Shown here one piece after another: positions 35,740-43,100 of a stretch of DNA of 43,323 bases. Position 1 is the stretch's first letter. Each line of letters starts with the position of its first letter. The DNA comes from Arenimonas donghaensis DSM 18148 = HO3-R19 (lineage in GTDB: Bacteria; Pseudomonadota; Gammaproteobacteria; Xanthomonadales; Xanthomonadaceae). Position numbers and translations under genes: made by a program. The DNA lies in NCBI RefSeq assembly GCF_000743535.1, contig NZ_AVCJ01000014.1:1-43323 (forward strand), in the 5' to 3' direction. Below the pieces are notes generated by a model. It did not search any database and was not told the origin of the DNA. It saw nothing but the letters and a program-made list of their open reading frames with translations.

Positions 35740-35789
35740 GTGGGAGGGACTTCAGTCCCGAAGCTTCTCGGGACTGAAGTCCCTCCCAC
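35740..35789. repeat. REP palindrome copy 7 (50 bp)
   Basis: This is the same palindrome as copy 1, differing near the centre (gaagcttctc), with an AAGCTT core. It lies 17 bp after the putA stop, between convergent genes, followed by a separate terminator hairpin. Confidence 0.95.
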
Positions 35790-35802
35790 AAGATGACGAG
35801 GA

Positions 35803-35832
35803 CAAGGCCCTCCGGGAGGAGGGCCTTGTTCC
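35803..35832 (+). terminator. Terminator hairpin after putA
   Basis: caaggccctcc (35803-35813) and ggagggccttg (35818-35828) form a perfect 11-bp stem with a ggga loop, followed by ttcctt. It may serve both putA and the convergent Cys-rich gene (stop at 35841). Confidence 0.75.
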
Positions 35833-35840
35833 TTGCGGGC

Positions 35841-36452
35841 TCAGCTCGGGTCGGGCTGGCGCTCGACGACGTACACGCAGGTGCAGGTGGAACCGGCGCC
35901 GCAGAGGCCGCTGCGGTAGTGCGCGCTCATGCCGATGGACGCGCACTCTTCCAGGCAGGCGTTCTGCCGGCCTTTCTCGGCGTTCATGCAGCTGTCGAAA
36001 ATCATCCAGACGATCAGCGGGCCAAGGCCGCCACCGCCGCGCATCGCCGTGCGCCGCGGCGGATCGCCGGGACGGCGGCTGCGGCGGTTTTCCAGGTCGA
36101 CGCCGTTTTCGTAGTAGTAGTCGAGGATCAGGTTGACCCGGGTCTCTTCCGACAGCGTCAACAGGCGCGGACGTGGCGGGTATTGCCGCATCGGCTGATC
36201 CGGCAGGTACAGGCGCATGCTGCCGTCGGCCGCGATTTCGGCCTTGCTGCGGCGGCCCAGGCTGTCTTCCCAGACCAGGTGGGTGCTGCCGTCGTCGGGA
36301 AAGGCAGTGGCCTCGGGCACGGCCGAGTGCACGGTGAGCAGCGCCGTGCCCGGCGGGCGTTCAATGGTTTCGTCGCCCGAGCCGGGGCCGGCCCAGGCGC
36401 AGGCAGCGGCCGCCCACAGGGCAGCGATGGTGAAACAACGGGTCAGGATCAT
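35841..36452 (-). CDS. Hypothetical exported protein with Cys-rich C-terminus
   Basis: The product has 203 residues. The start at 36452 is supported by GGAGGAGA six bases upstream. A signal peptide, MILTRCFTIAALWAAAACAWA, is followed by a polar, probably beta-rich domain (about 25-110) with DDGSTHLVWEDSLGRRS. An Arg/Pro/Gly-rich stretch comes next, then a hydrophobic segment LGPLIVWMIFDSC. The last 45 residues hold seven Cys (C-x9-C-x3-C, then C-x5-C-x-C). The cysteines suggest disulfides or metal binding outside the cytoplasm. I do not recognise the family. A Cys in the signal region is not in a lipobox context that I would trust. Confidence 0.7.
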   Translation of the reverse strand: MILTRCFTIAALWAAAACAWAGPGSGDETIERPPGTALLTVHSAVPEATAFPDDGSTHLVWEDSLGRRSKAEIAADGSMRLYLPDQPMRQYPPRPRLLTLSEETRVNLILDYYYENGVDLENRRSRRPGDPPRRTAMRGGGGLGPLIVWMIFDSCMNAEKGRQNACLEECASIGMSAHYRSGLCGAGSTCTCVYVVERQPDPS

Positions 36453-36652
36453 CGGTGTCTCCTCCGCGCCGGGATGGCGCAGGGACAGCGTCCGCCCGTC
36501 GCCACGGCCGCGAATCGGCACTAGCCCGGCGCGCCGGTAGGCAAGCGGTGGCGATGGCGCGAAGAAAGCGGCCCGCCGCGGACCGGAATCGGCCGGTTCC
36601 TGCCCGCGTGGCCGGCGTGGCATGCTGGGCGCCCCTTTCGCACGGAAGACGC

Positions 36653-38263
36653 ATGTATCTCGAGCACTACGGTTTGCAGGAGCCGCCGTACTCGATCACG
36701 CCCGACCCGCGCTTCGTTTATTTGAGCGAACGCCACCGGGACGCGCTCGCGCACCTGCTGTTCGGCATCGGCCAGGGCGGCGGCGGCGGCTTCGTGCAGC
36801 TCACCGGCGAAGTCGGCACCGGCAAGACCACGCTGTGCCGCCTGCTGCTCGAACAGCTGCCCGAAAACGTGCGCGTGGCCCTGGTGCTCAACCCGCGCCT
36901 GGACCCGGTGGAGCTGCTGGAGACGATCTGCGAAGAACTGCGCATCGACGTGGCCGGCAAGCGCGGCAGCCTCAAGGGCCTGGTGGACGCGCTCAACCAT
37001 TTCCTGCTCGACGCCTACGCGCAGGGCCTGCGGGTGGTGCTGATCATCGACGAGGCGCAGAACCTGAGTGCCGAAGCACTGGAACAGGTGCGCCTGCTGA
37101 CCAACCTGGAAACCCCGACCCAGAAGCTGCTGCAGATCCTGCTGCTGGGCCAGCCCGAGCTGCGCGACATGCTGGCGCGCCCGGACCTGCGCCAGCTGGC
37201 GCAGCGCGTCACCGCGCGCTTCCACCTCACGCCGATGGACGCCACCGAAACCGAGGCCTACCTGCGGCACCGGTTCGCGGTGGCCGGCGGTACGCGGTTC
37301 CCCTTCACCAAGCTGGCGGTCAAGCGCATCCACCACCACGCCAGCGGCGTGCCGCGACTGGTGAACATCATCGCCGAGCGCGCCCTGCTGGCCGGCTATG
37401 CCCACGATGAAGTGCAGGTGAGCGAAAACTGGGTGGATCGTGCCGCCCGCGAAGCAATGGCGCCGCGCCTGTCCAAGCTGCCGAAGTTCAACCTCGCCTG
37501 GGCCGTGGCCGTGGTGCTGGCGGTGCTGGTGCTGATGCTGGCGCTGCACGAGCCGGACCCGGTCGTGGATACGGCCGCCGATGAAGCCAACGCGCCGGCG
37601 CCGCCGCCGGTGACCGTGGCGGTGGTGCCCTACCTGCCCGGCGACCAGTTGCCCGACCGGATCCGCCTGGCCGCCAGCCAGTCGCAGGCGGCATGGGGAC
37701 AACTGCTGGGCCTGTGGACGGTGCGCGCCAGCGAAACCACGGTGGACCGCGCCCAGGCCTGCCCGCCGGTCCTGGCGCCGGGTCTTTATTGCCTGCGCGG
37801 CCGCGGCAGCCTGGACAAGCTGGCGGCGCTGGGCAGGCCGGCGCTGATGCGCCTGCGCCTGGGCGAAGACGAAGCCTGGGCGCTGCTGCTGGGCGCCGAC
37901 GCGCTGCGGGTGCGCCTGTGGCTGGGCGGCGGCCGTTTCGATACCGACCGGCTGGCGCTCGAACGCGCCTGGAACGGCGACTACGCCACGCTCTGGCGCG
38001 GCCCGGACTTCCTCTGGCCGGCACCGGTGGCGGGCGAAAGCGGCCCAGCGGTGGACTGGATCCACGACCGCCTGCGCGACCGCGCCGGCCTGCAGTCGCA
38101 CGAAGCCGGCCCGGCCGTGCTCGATGCCGACAGCCTGGCGGCGGTGCGCCGCCTGCAGGATGCCCATGGCCTGGCGGCCGACGGCGTGGTCGGCCCGGAA
38201 ACCCTGATGGCCCTGTCGGCCCGCGAAAACGAGGGCCCGCGCCTGCGCCGGGTGCTGGACTGA
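36653..38263 (+). CDS. ExeA/GspA-like AAA ATPase with peptidoglycan-binding domain
   Basis: The product has 536 residues. The start MYLEHYGLQEPPYSITPDPRF-type N-terminus (residues 1-21) is typical of ExeA. Walker A is GEVGTGKTT (52-60) and Walker B LIIDEAQNLS (about 129-138); GVPRLVNIIAERAL is the AAA sensor region. One membrane span (about 283-303) leads to a periplasmic part ending in a PG_binding_1 fold, with VRRLQDAHGLAADGVVGPETL (partly quoted; about 500-520). With GspB it uses ATP and wall binding to help place the type II secretion pore through peptidoglycan. gspB overlaps the stop (TGATG). Confidence 0.9.
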   Translation: MYLEHYGLQEPPYSITPDPRFVYLSERHRDALAHLLFGIGQGGGGGFVQLTGEVGTGKTTLCRLLLEQLPENVRVALVLNPRLDPVELLETICEELRIDVAGKRGSLKGLVDALNHFLLDAYAQGLRVVLIIDEAQNLSAEALEQVRLLTNLETPTQKLLQILLLGQPELRDMLARPDLRQLAQRVTARFHLTPMDATETEAYLRHRFAVAGGTRFPFTKLAVKRIHHHASGVPRLVNIIAERALLAGYAHDEVQVSENWVDRAAREAMAPRLSKLPKFNLAWAVAVVLAVLVLMLALHEPDPVVDTAADEANAPAPPPVTVAVVPYLPGDQLPDRIRLAASQSQAAWGQLLGLWTVRASETTVDRAQACPPVLAPGLYCLRGRGSLDKLAALGRPALMRLRLGEDEAWALLLGADALRVRLWLGGGRFDTDRLALERAWNGDYATLWRGPDFLWPAPVAGESGPAVDWIHDRLRDRAGLQSHEAGPAVLDADSLAAVRRLQDAHGLAADGVVGPETLMALSARENEGPRLRRVLD

Positions 38264-39012
38264 TGTCGCTGATCCTGGAAGCCCTGAAGAAGTCCGAAGC
38301 CGAGCGTCAGCGCGGCAAGGCCCCGGGCCTGTTCGTCGAACAGGCCGTGTTGGCGCCGCGCCGGCCGCGCGGCACGCCGGCGTGGGTGTTTGCCCTGGGC
38401 GCGCTGTTGGTCGTCTTCGCCGCCGCGGCAGTTTGGTGGGGCTGGTCACGCGGGGCCTCGATGGCCGAGGCCGATGGCGCGCCTGTGTCGTCGACGACTC
38501 CGTCGGTTCCGCCCGCAAACGAAGAGGTCGCGACCGTCCCTGCATCGATGGCCATGGAGGCGCCCCCGCCCGCGTCAGTCGGCCGGGGAGAATCGATCCG
38601 CGCATCCGACGCGCGCCCGCTGCCTGTCACCACGCCGCCGCCCGCCAGTCCGGCTCCGACGTCGGCACCCCGGCCAGTCGTGGCGCCGACACCCGTGCCT
38701 GCGCGACCCGCCGCGCGTCCTTCGGCCCCGCCCGAACCGGTCGCGCCCCCTGCCGAGACCGAGTCCGCGGCGTACGCCGACGCCCTTCCCCGCCTCGCCG
38801 ACCTGCCGGCCGCCGAACGCAACGCGCTGCCGCCGCTGAACATCACCATGCACGTGTTCACCGAGGAGCCGGCGCAACGTTTCGTCATCCTCGACGGACG
38901 TCGCCACGGCGAAGGTGCGACACCCACCGCCGGCCTGGTCATCCGGGAGATCCGCCGCGACGGCCTGGTGATTTCGTTCAACGGCCGCGACGTACTGGTG
39001 CCGAGGCCCTGA
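38263..39012 (+). CDS. General secretion pathway protein B (ExeB/GspB-like)
   Basis: The product has 249 residues. The N-terminus MSLILEALKKSEAERQRG is characteristic. A single membrane span (about 42-63, with a Trp-rich end WWGWS) is followed by a long Pro/Ala/Ser linker (about 70-175). The C-terminal domain has NITMHVFTEEPAQRFVILDG and RDGLVISFNGRDVLVP, matching GspB C-terminal domains. It partners the ATPase encoded upstream. No other type II secretion genes are present in the window. Confidence 0.9.
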   Translation: MSLILEALKKSEAERQRGKAPGLFVEQAVLAPRRPRGTPAWVFALGALLVVFAAAAVWWGWSRGASMAEADGAPVSSTTPSVPPANEEVATVPASMAMEAPPPASVGRGESIRASDARPLPVTTPPPASPAPTSAPRPVVAPTPVPARPAARPSAPPEPVAPPAETESAAYADALPRLADLPAAERNALPPLNITMHVFTEEPAQRFVILDGRRHGEGATPTAGLVIREIRRDGLVISFNGRDVLVPRP

Positions 39013-39015
39013 CCG

Positions 39016-39693
39016 GTGTTCGTTGACCTGCCCACCCGCCGCAAGGCGCACTGGCGCTGGGCCACGCCGCTGCTGGCGGCGCTGATGGTCGGTGCCTACA
39101 TCTGGATCTTCCTGCTGCCCGACGACGCCGCCTGGCGTTCGACCCTGCTGCGCTGGGGCACGCTGTCGGGCAGCGTCACGGAATGGCGCGCGGCCATGCG
39201 CGACGTGCGGCTGCTGACCCTGCTGACGGCGCTGTTCATCCACGCCGGTCCGGTGCACCTGGTGGGTAACCTGCTGTTCCTGCTGATCTTCGGCTTGCCG
39301 TCCGAACGCACCATGGGGCCGTGGCGTTTCCTGCTGCTGTTCCTGGCCGGCGGCGCCCTGGCCAACCTGGCGGCAGCGGTACTGATGGGCACGCCGGCGC
39401 GGGCGATCATCGGCGCCAGCGGCGGCGTGTCGGCGGTCATCGGCGCCTACCTCGCGCTGTTCCCGCGGGCGCGCCTGGGCGTGGTGGTGCCGCTGGGCCT
39501 GTGGCTGGAGTTCATCAAGGTGCCGGCGGCGCTGCTGATCGGCCTGTGGGCGACGCTGCAGCTGATCTTCACCTTCACCGGCCCCAGCTTCGGCGCGGTG
39601 GCGTGGTGGGCGCACCTGGCCGGCTTCGTGGTCGGGCTGCTGTATGCGCTGGCGCTGAAGCCGGCGCTGGCGCGGCGCAAGCGCGGCGTCTGA
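39016..39693 (+). CDS. Rhomboid family intramembrane serine protease
   Basis: The product has 225 residues from a GTG start 3 bp after the gspB stop. About six membrane helices are seen. The active site is Ser135 in GASGGVSA and His200 in WWAHLAGF. The HLVGNLLFL motif (His81, Asn85) contributes to the oxyanion site. Rhomboids cut single-span membrane proteins within the bilayer. The substrate is unknown, and co-transcription with exeA-gspB does not prove a link. Confidence 0.92.
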   Translation: MFVDLPTRRKAHWRWATPLLAALMVGAYIWIFLLPDDAAWRSTLLRWGTLSGSVTEWRAAMRDVRLLTLLTALFIHAGPVHLVGNLLFLLIFGLPSERTMGPWRFLLLFLAGGALANLAAAVLMGTPARAIIGASGGVSAVIGAYLALFPRARLGVVVPLGLWLEFIKVPAALLIGLWATLQLIFTFTGPSFGAVAWWAHLAGFVVGLLYALALKPALARRKRGV

Positions 39694-39738
39694 AGCGCGG
39701 GCAGGACTTCACGGCCGCCGCGGCTTAGAATCGCCGGC

Positions 39739-40062
39739 ATGAGCAACCGCATCCTCTACAAGGTGACCTTCCTCAACGCCGGCAAGGTGTACGAGCTGTA
39801 CGCGCGCCGGGTGGCGGCGAGTTCGCTGTGGGGGTTCACCGAGGTGGCCGACCTGGTGTTCGATGCCAAGGAAGGCGTGGTGGTCGACCCCACCGAGGAA
39901 CGCCTGCGCGACGAGTTCGCCAGCACACGCGTGCTGCACCTGCCGATGCAGAGCGTGGTGCGGGTCGAGGAAGTCGACCGCAAGGGCCAGCTGAGCATCC
40001 GCGACGCGAGCACCGGCGAGAAGGTGGTGACGCCGTTCCCGCTGCCCGCCAAGCCTCGCTGA
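39739..40062 (+). CDS. DUF1820 family protein
   Basis: The product has 107 residues. The sequence starts MSNRILYKVTFLNAGKVYEL and contains SSLWGFTEVADLVFD and LPMQSVVRVEEVDRKG, the pattern of the small DUF1820 proteins of gammaproteobacteria. It is soluble, with no signal peptide. The function is unknown. It lies 45 bp after the rhomboid gene and 4 bp before the glycosyltransferase gene, so these are probably one transcript. Confidence 0.87.
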   Translation: MSNRILYKVTFLNAGKVYELYARRVAASSLWGFTEVADLVFDAKEGVVVDPTEERLRDEFASTRVLHLPMQSVVRVEEVDRKGQLSIRDASTGEKVVTPFPLPAKPR

Positions 40063-40066
40063 CTCC

Positions 40067-41908
40067 ATGATGCCGCCGGCTGCCTCGCCCGAGGTGCTGT
40101 TCGTCCAGGCCACGCAGGCTTTCCGGCAAGGCCAAGCGGCAACGGCATGGCGCCTGGTGCAGGCGCTGCTGGCGCGCTCGCCACGCCACGCCGACGGCTG
40201 GAACCTGGCCGGCATCCTGGCGCAGACGCGTGGCGACGTGCCCCAGGCGCTTGAGTGTTTCAAGCGCGCCTTGGCGGCTGGCGCATCCCCGGGGGTGCTG
40301 GTGAACGTCGGCTTCGCACACCAGAAGCTGGGCGACAACGACGCCGCCATGACGGCCTACCGGCAGGCGGTACGCGCCCAGCCGGGCCTGGCGATCGCCT
40401 GGCAGAAGCTGGGCGGTCTGAACGAGGCCAAAGGCGAAACCACGCACGCCCTGGCGGCCTACCGTCGCGCCGTGCAGGCGGATCGTGATGACCTCAGGAG
40501 CCTCTGCGATGGCCTGTACCTGCGACGTCACCTGGGCGACTGGGCTGCCGATCCGGTATTGGATCCGCAGACCCTGCTGGCCGCCTTCGCGCGCGCGAAA
40601 CGCAGCGATGGCTCGCCTTCGATCCTGCTGTCCTTGCCTGAAGCCTCGCCCCGGGCGCAGCGTGAGGCGGCGGCGCTGTTCGCGCGTTCACAGTGGGGCC
40701 CCCTGCTGGACGCTCCCCCGCTTGCCGTCAACGCCCGGCCCGGTGACCGGCGCCTGCGCATCGGTTACCTGTCGGCGGACTTCAGCAACCATGCGGTGAG
40801 CTACCTGGTTGCCGAGGTGCTGGCCGCACACGACCGCGAGGCCGTGGAGGTCTTCGCCTATGGCTATCGCGCACCGGCGCCGGGCGACCCGTGGCGCACG
40901 CGCATCCGTGCCGCGGTGGATACGTTCGTGGACATTGACGCGATGGACGACGCCGCGGCCGCCAGCCGTATCCACGCCGACGGCATCGACGTCCTGGTGG
41001 ACCTGACCGGCTACACGCAGGGCGGCCGCCCTGGCATCAACGCGCGCCGGCCCGCGCCGGTGATCGCGCAGTGGATCGGCTACATCGGCACCCTGGGCGA
41101 ACCGCGGCTGGCCGACTACGTGATTGGCGATGCCGTGGCGATCCCGACGTCGCTGGAGCCGGCGTTCAGCGAGGCGGTGGCACGGCTGCCGGGTTGTTTC
41201 CAGCCCAATGGCGCCCTCGCCCCGGTGCCGGCGCCGCCTTCGCGCGCGGACGCCGGCTTGCCCGGGGAGGGCGTCGTGTTCTGCAGCTTCAACCAGACCT
41301 ACAAGATGAACCCTGCCGTCTGGGATGACTGGTGTGCGGTGCTTGCTGCGGTCCCGGGCAGCGTGCTTTGGCTGGCGACGGGGCGGCATGCGTCCGCCCA
41401 TGCCCACCTCAGGGCCGAAGCCGAGCGTAGGGGCATTGATGGCGGGCGGCTGGTTTTCGCACCGCAACTCTCGCGCGAGGCGCACCTGGCGCGCCTGGCC
41501 CTGGCCGACCTGGCGCTGGACACCTACCCCTACAATTCCGGCACCACCGCCAGCGATGCGCTGCGCATGGGCGTGCCGGTACTGAGCTTCGCCGGCGACA
41601 CGTTCGTGAGCCGCATGGCCGCCAGCCTGTTGCACGCCGCCGGCCTGGAAGACTGCCTGGCGAAGGATCGCGCCGGCCTGGTGGCGCTGGCGATCCGCCT
41701 GGGCCTGGATGACACCGCGCGCATGGAACTGAAAACGCGTCTTCGCGCCCGTTTGGACCAGGGGCGCCTGTTCGACCCGGCCGGCTTCGCCCGCGACCTG
41801 GAACGCCTGCTGGCGACCATGCATGCGCAGGCGCTGGCCGGAACGCGTGAATCCTTCACGCTGGCGGCCGATCCAGCGGACTGCGGACCCCGCCTGCGCC
41901 GCGATTGA
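40067..41908 (+). CDS. SPINDLY/OGT-type O-linked glycosyltransferase (GT41) with TPR repeats
   Basis: The product has 613 residues. About four TPR repeats occupy the first ~150 residues (for example AWRLVQALLARSPRHADGWN and AMTAYRQAVRAQPG). The catalytic GT41 part begins near residue 225 with LRIGYLSADFSNHAVSYLV and continues with DVLVDLTGYTQGGRPG, QWIGYIGTLGEP, CSFNQTYKMNP and LDTYPYNSGTTASDALRMGVP, close to SPINDLY-type enzymes. Such enzymes add GlcNAc or other sugars to Ser/Thr of proteins; targets in bacteria are rarely known. The last 17 codons overlap intI on the other strand, so the C-terminus may have been altered when the integron became fixed here. The start could be the second Met. 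Confidence 0.9.
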   Translation: MMPPAASPEVLFVQATQAFRQGQAATAWRLVQALLARSPRHADGWNLAGILAQTRGDVPQALECFKRALAAGASPGVLVNVGFAHQKLGDNDAAMTAYRQAVRAQPGLAIAWQKLGGLNEAKGETTHALAAYRRAVQADRDDLRSLCDGLYLRRHLGDWAADPVLDPQTLLAAFARAKRSDGSPSILLSLPEASPRAQREAAALFARSQWGPLLDAPPLAVNARPGDRRLRIGYLSADFSNHAVSYLVAEVLAAHDREAVEVFAYGYRAPAPGDPWRTRIRAAVDTFVDIDAMDDAAAASRIHADGIDVLVDLTGYTQGGRPGINARRPAPVIAQWIGYIGTLGEPRLADYVIGDAVAIPTSLEPAFSEAVARLPGCFQPNGALAPVPAPPSRADAGLPGEGVVFCSFNQTYKMNPAVWDDWCAVLAAVPGSVLWLATGRHASAHAHLRAEAERRGIDGGRLVFAPQLSREAHLARLALADLALDTYPYNSGTTASDALRMGVPVLSFAGDTFVSRMAASLLHAAGLEDCLAKDRAGLVALAIRLGLDDTARMELKTRLRARLDQGRLFDPAGFARDLERLLATMHAQALAGTRESFTLAADPADCGPRLRRD

Positions 41909-42842
41909 GCACATGCGTGTAGATCTGGGTCGTCGCCACGTCCTTGTGACCCAACAGTTCCTGCACCGTGCGGATGTCGTAGCCCGCCTCCAGCAGGTGG
42001 GTGGCGAAGCTGTGCCGCAGCGTGTGGGCCGTGACGTGCCGGGCCAGGCCGGCGCGACGGCACGCCTGCTTCAGGGCGCGCGACAGCACCTGGTCGTCCA
42101 GGTGGTGGCGGCGTTCGCAGCCGTCGCGCGGATCGCGCGAGCGTCGCTCGGCGGGGAACAGATACTGCCAGCCGGTCTCCCGGTCGGCCTGGGGATATTT
42201 CTTCGCCAAGGCGAATGGCAGCCACACGCGGCCAAAGCCTTCGCGCAGGTCGGCGGCGTGAACGGAACACGCATGCTCGCGCTGCCGCTGCAGTGGCGCG
42301 GCCAGGGCATCGGGCAGGAGGGTGCGCCGGTCCTTGGCCCCCTTGCCTTCGCGCACGGTGATCTCGCGGCGGCTGAAGTCCAGGTCCTTGATGCGCAGGC
42401 GCAGCGCCTCGGTGATCCGCATGCCCGTGCCGTAGAGCAGGCTGGCCAGCAGCCAGGTGCGCCCATCCATCGCTGCCAGCAGCGCCTGCACTTCCTGGTG
42501 GCCGAGCACCGTCGGCAACCGCTCAGGCTTCTTCGCCCGCACCACCTTTTCCATCCAGGGCAATTCCTGCCCCAGCACTTCGCGATACAAGAAAAGCAGG
42601 GCCGCCAAGGCCTGGTTCTGCGTACTTGCCGACACCCGCCCCCGCACCGCCAGGTTCGACAGGAAGGCCTCGACTTCGCGCCGGCCCATCTCACGCGGAT
42701 GGCGTTTGCCGTAGGCCAGGATGAAGCGCCGGATCCAACCCACGTAGGCCTGCTCGGTACGCAGGCTGTAATGCCGCGCCCTGAGCCGCTGCCGGACCTG
42801 TTCAAGGAGACGCGGCCCCGTCCCGACGCGCTCAGGCGCCAT
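41856..42842 (-). CDS. intI: Integron integrase (tyrosine recombinase, IntI family)
   Basis: The product has 328 residues. The start at 42842 gives MAPERVGTGPRLLEQVRQRL, matching other IntI N-termini. Tyrosine recombinase residues are all present: Arg142 (GTGMRITEAL), Lys170, His273 and Arg276 (HTLRHSFATH), His299 (LLGHKDV) and Tyr308 (QIYTHV). The integron-specific extra helix segment lies at about 228-262 (FPAERRSRDPRDGCERRHHLDD and following), and the end GAGGVRSPLD is characteristic. This separates it from XerC/D and phage integrases. IntI inserts and removes gene cassettes by recombining attI with folded single-strand attC sites. Cassettes lie to the right. A GTG at 42879-42881 is an alternative start. 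Confidence 0.95.
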   Translation of the reverse strand: MAPERVGTGPRLLEQVRQRLRARHYSLRTEQAYVGWIRRFILAYGKRHPREMGRREVEAFLSNLAVRGRVSASTQNQALAALLFLYREVLGQELPWMEKVVRAKKPERLPTVLGHQEVQALLAAMDGRTWLLASLLYGTGMRITEALRLRIKDLDFSRREITVREGKGAKDRRTLLPDALAAPLQRQREHACSVHAADLREGFGRVWLPFALAKKYPQADRETGWQYLFPAERRSRDPRDGCERRHHLDDQVLSRALKQACRRAGLARHVTAHTLRHSFATHLLEAGYDIRTVQELLGHKDVATTQIYTHVLNRGAGGVRSPLDRPPA

Positions 42843-43087
42843 CAAGCCCCATCCCGCCGGACTCCGCCCCACCGGCCCCACTTGCCCCCTGCAACCGGGT
42901 TACGCCCCCAGTTCCGCTCCGATAAATGCCTATGCTTCGCTTCCCATCCATAAGCGAGGATGCTGAATTACGCGAAGCCCCGAAAAAATCAGCCAACCCG
43001 TTGGCTATGGGTAAGAATTCTCTCTTGACCACCCCCGAGTCCTACCGCAACGTAGGCACATCGCCTCGAATTTGGGGCTGAATAGGT
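42843..43087. other. attI-side leader region of the integron
   Basis: This 245-bp non-coding stretch between intI and the recombination core should hold the intI promoter, the cassette promoter and attI. Seen are an inverted repeat gcttcgc/gcgaagc (42934-42940/42972-42978), a hairpin (42991-43006), a possible -35 TTGACC (43025-43030) pointing into the cassettes, and a 5-bp dyad cctac/gtagg (43041-43045/43052-43056). A convincing -10 was not found. No clear LexA box is visible. Confidence 0.6.
42984..43006 (-). terminator. Possible terminator facing intI
   Basis: Read on the minus strand, the hairpin agccaa-cggg-ttggct is followed by gatttttt (A tract at 42983-42988). This would stop transcripts that come leftward from the cassettes before they enter intI. 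The stem is only 6 bp. Confidence 0.4.
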
Positions 43088-43094
43088 GTTAGGT
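43088..43094 (+). other. Integron recombination core GTTAGGT (attI / first cassette junction)
   Basis: GTTAGGT fits the GTTRRRY core consensus at which IntI cuts. It lies 246 bp from the intI start and 6 bp before a cassette ORF. No RYYYAAC partner with attC-like spacing was found to its left, so it is read as the attI core and not as an attC. The inserted cassette begins within this core. Confidence 0.7.
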
Positions 43095-43100
43095 GCCTCG

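Noticed and set aside
10891-35789. Seven similar palindromes considered as a CRISPR or attC array
   Set aside because: They are dispersed over 25 kb between ordinary genes with no regular spacing, no cas genes and no GTTRRRY/RYYYAAC pairs.
32429-35791. 1120-codon open frame on the minus strand
   Set aside because: It is antisense to putA, which has all catalytic motifs. The antisense product is rich in His, Arg, Gln and Gly with no recognisable domain.
36521-38605. 694-codon minus-strand open frame opposite exeA/gspB
   Set aside because: It is a shadow of the ATPase gene; the sense product has Walker A and B motifs and a peptidoglycan-binding domain.
42843-42881. GTG start giving intI 13 extra residues
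   Set aside because: IntI proteins usually start close to the RLLEQVR helix; the extra residues (MGPVGRSPAGWGL) do not resemble the family. Kept as an alternative only.
42972-43094. Possible attC site directly upstream of the first cassette ORF
   Set aside because: No RYYYAAC box with attC-like arms precedes GTTAGGT; ccgcaac and agccaac do not fit the consensus. The site is better read as attI.
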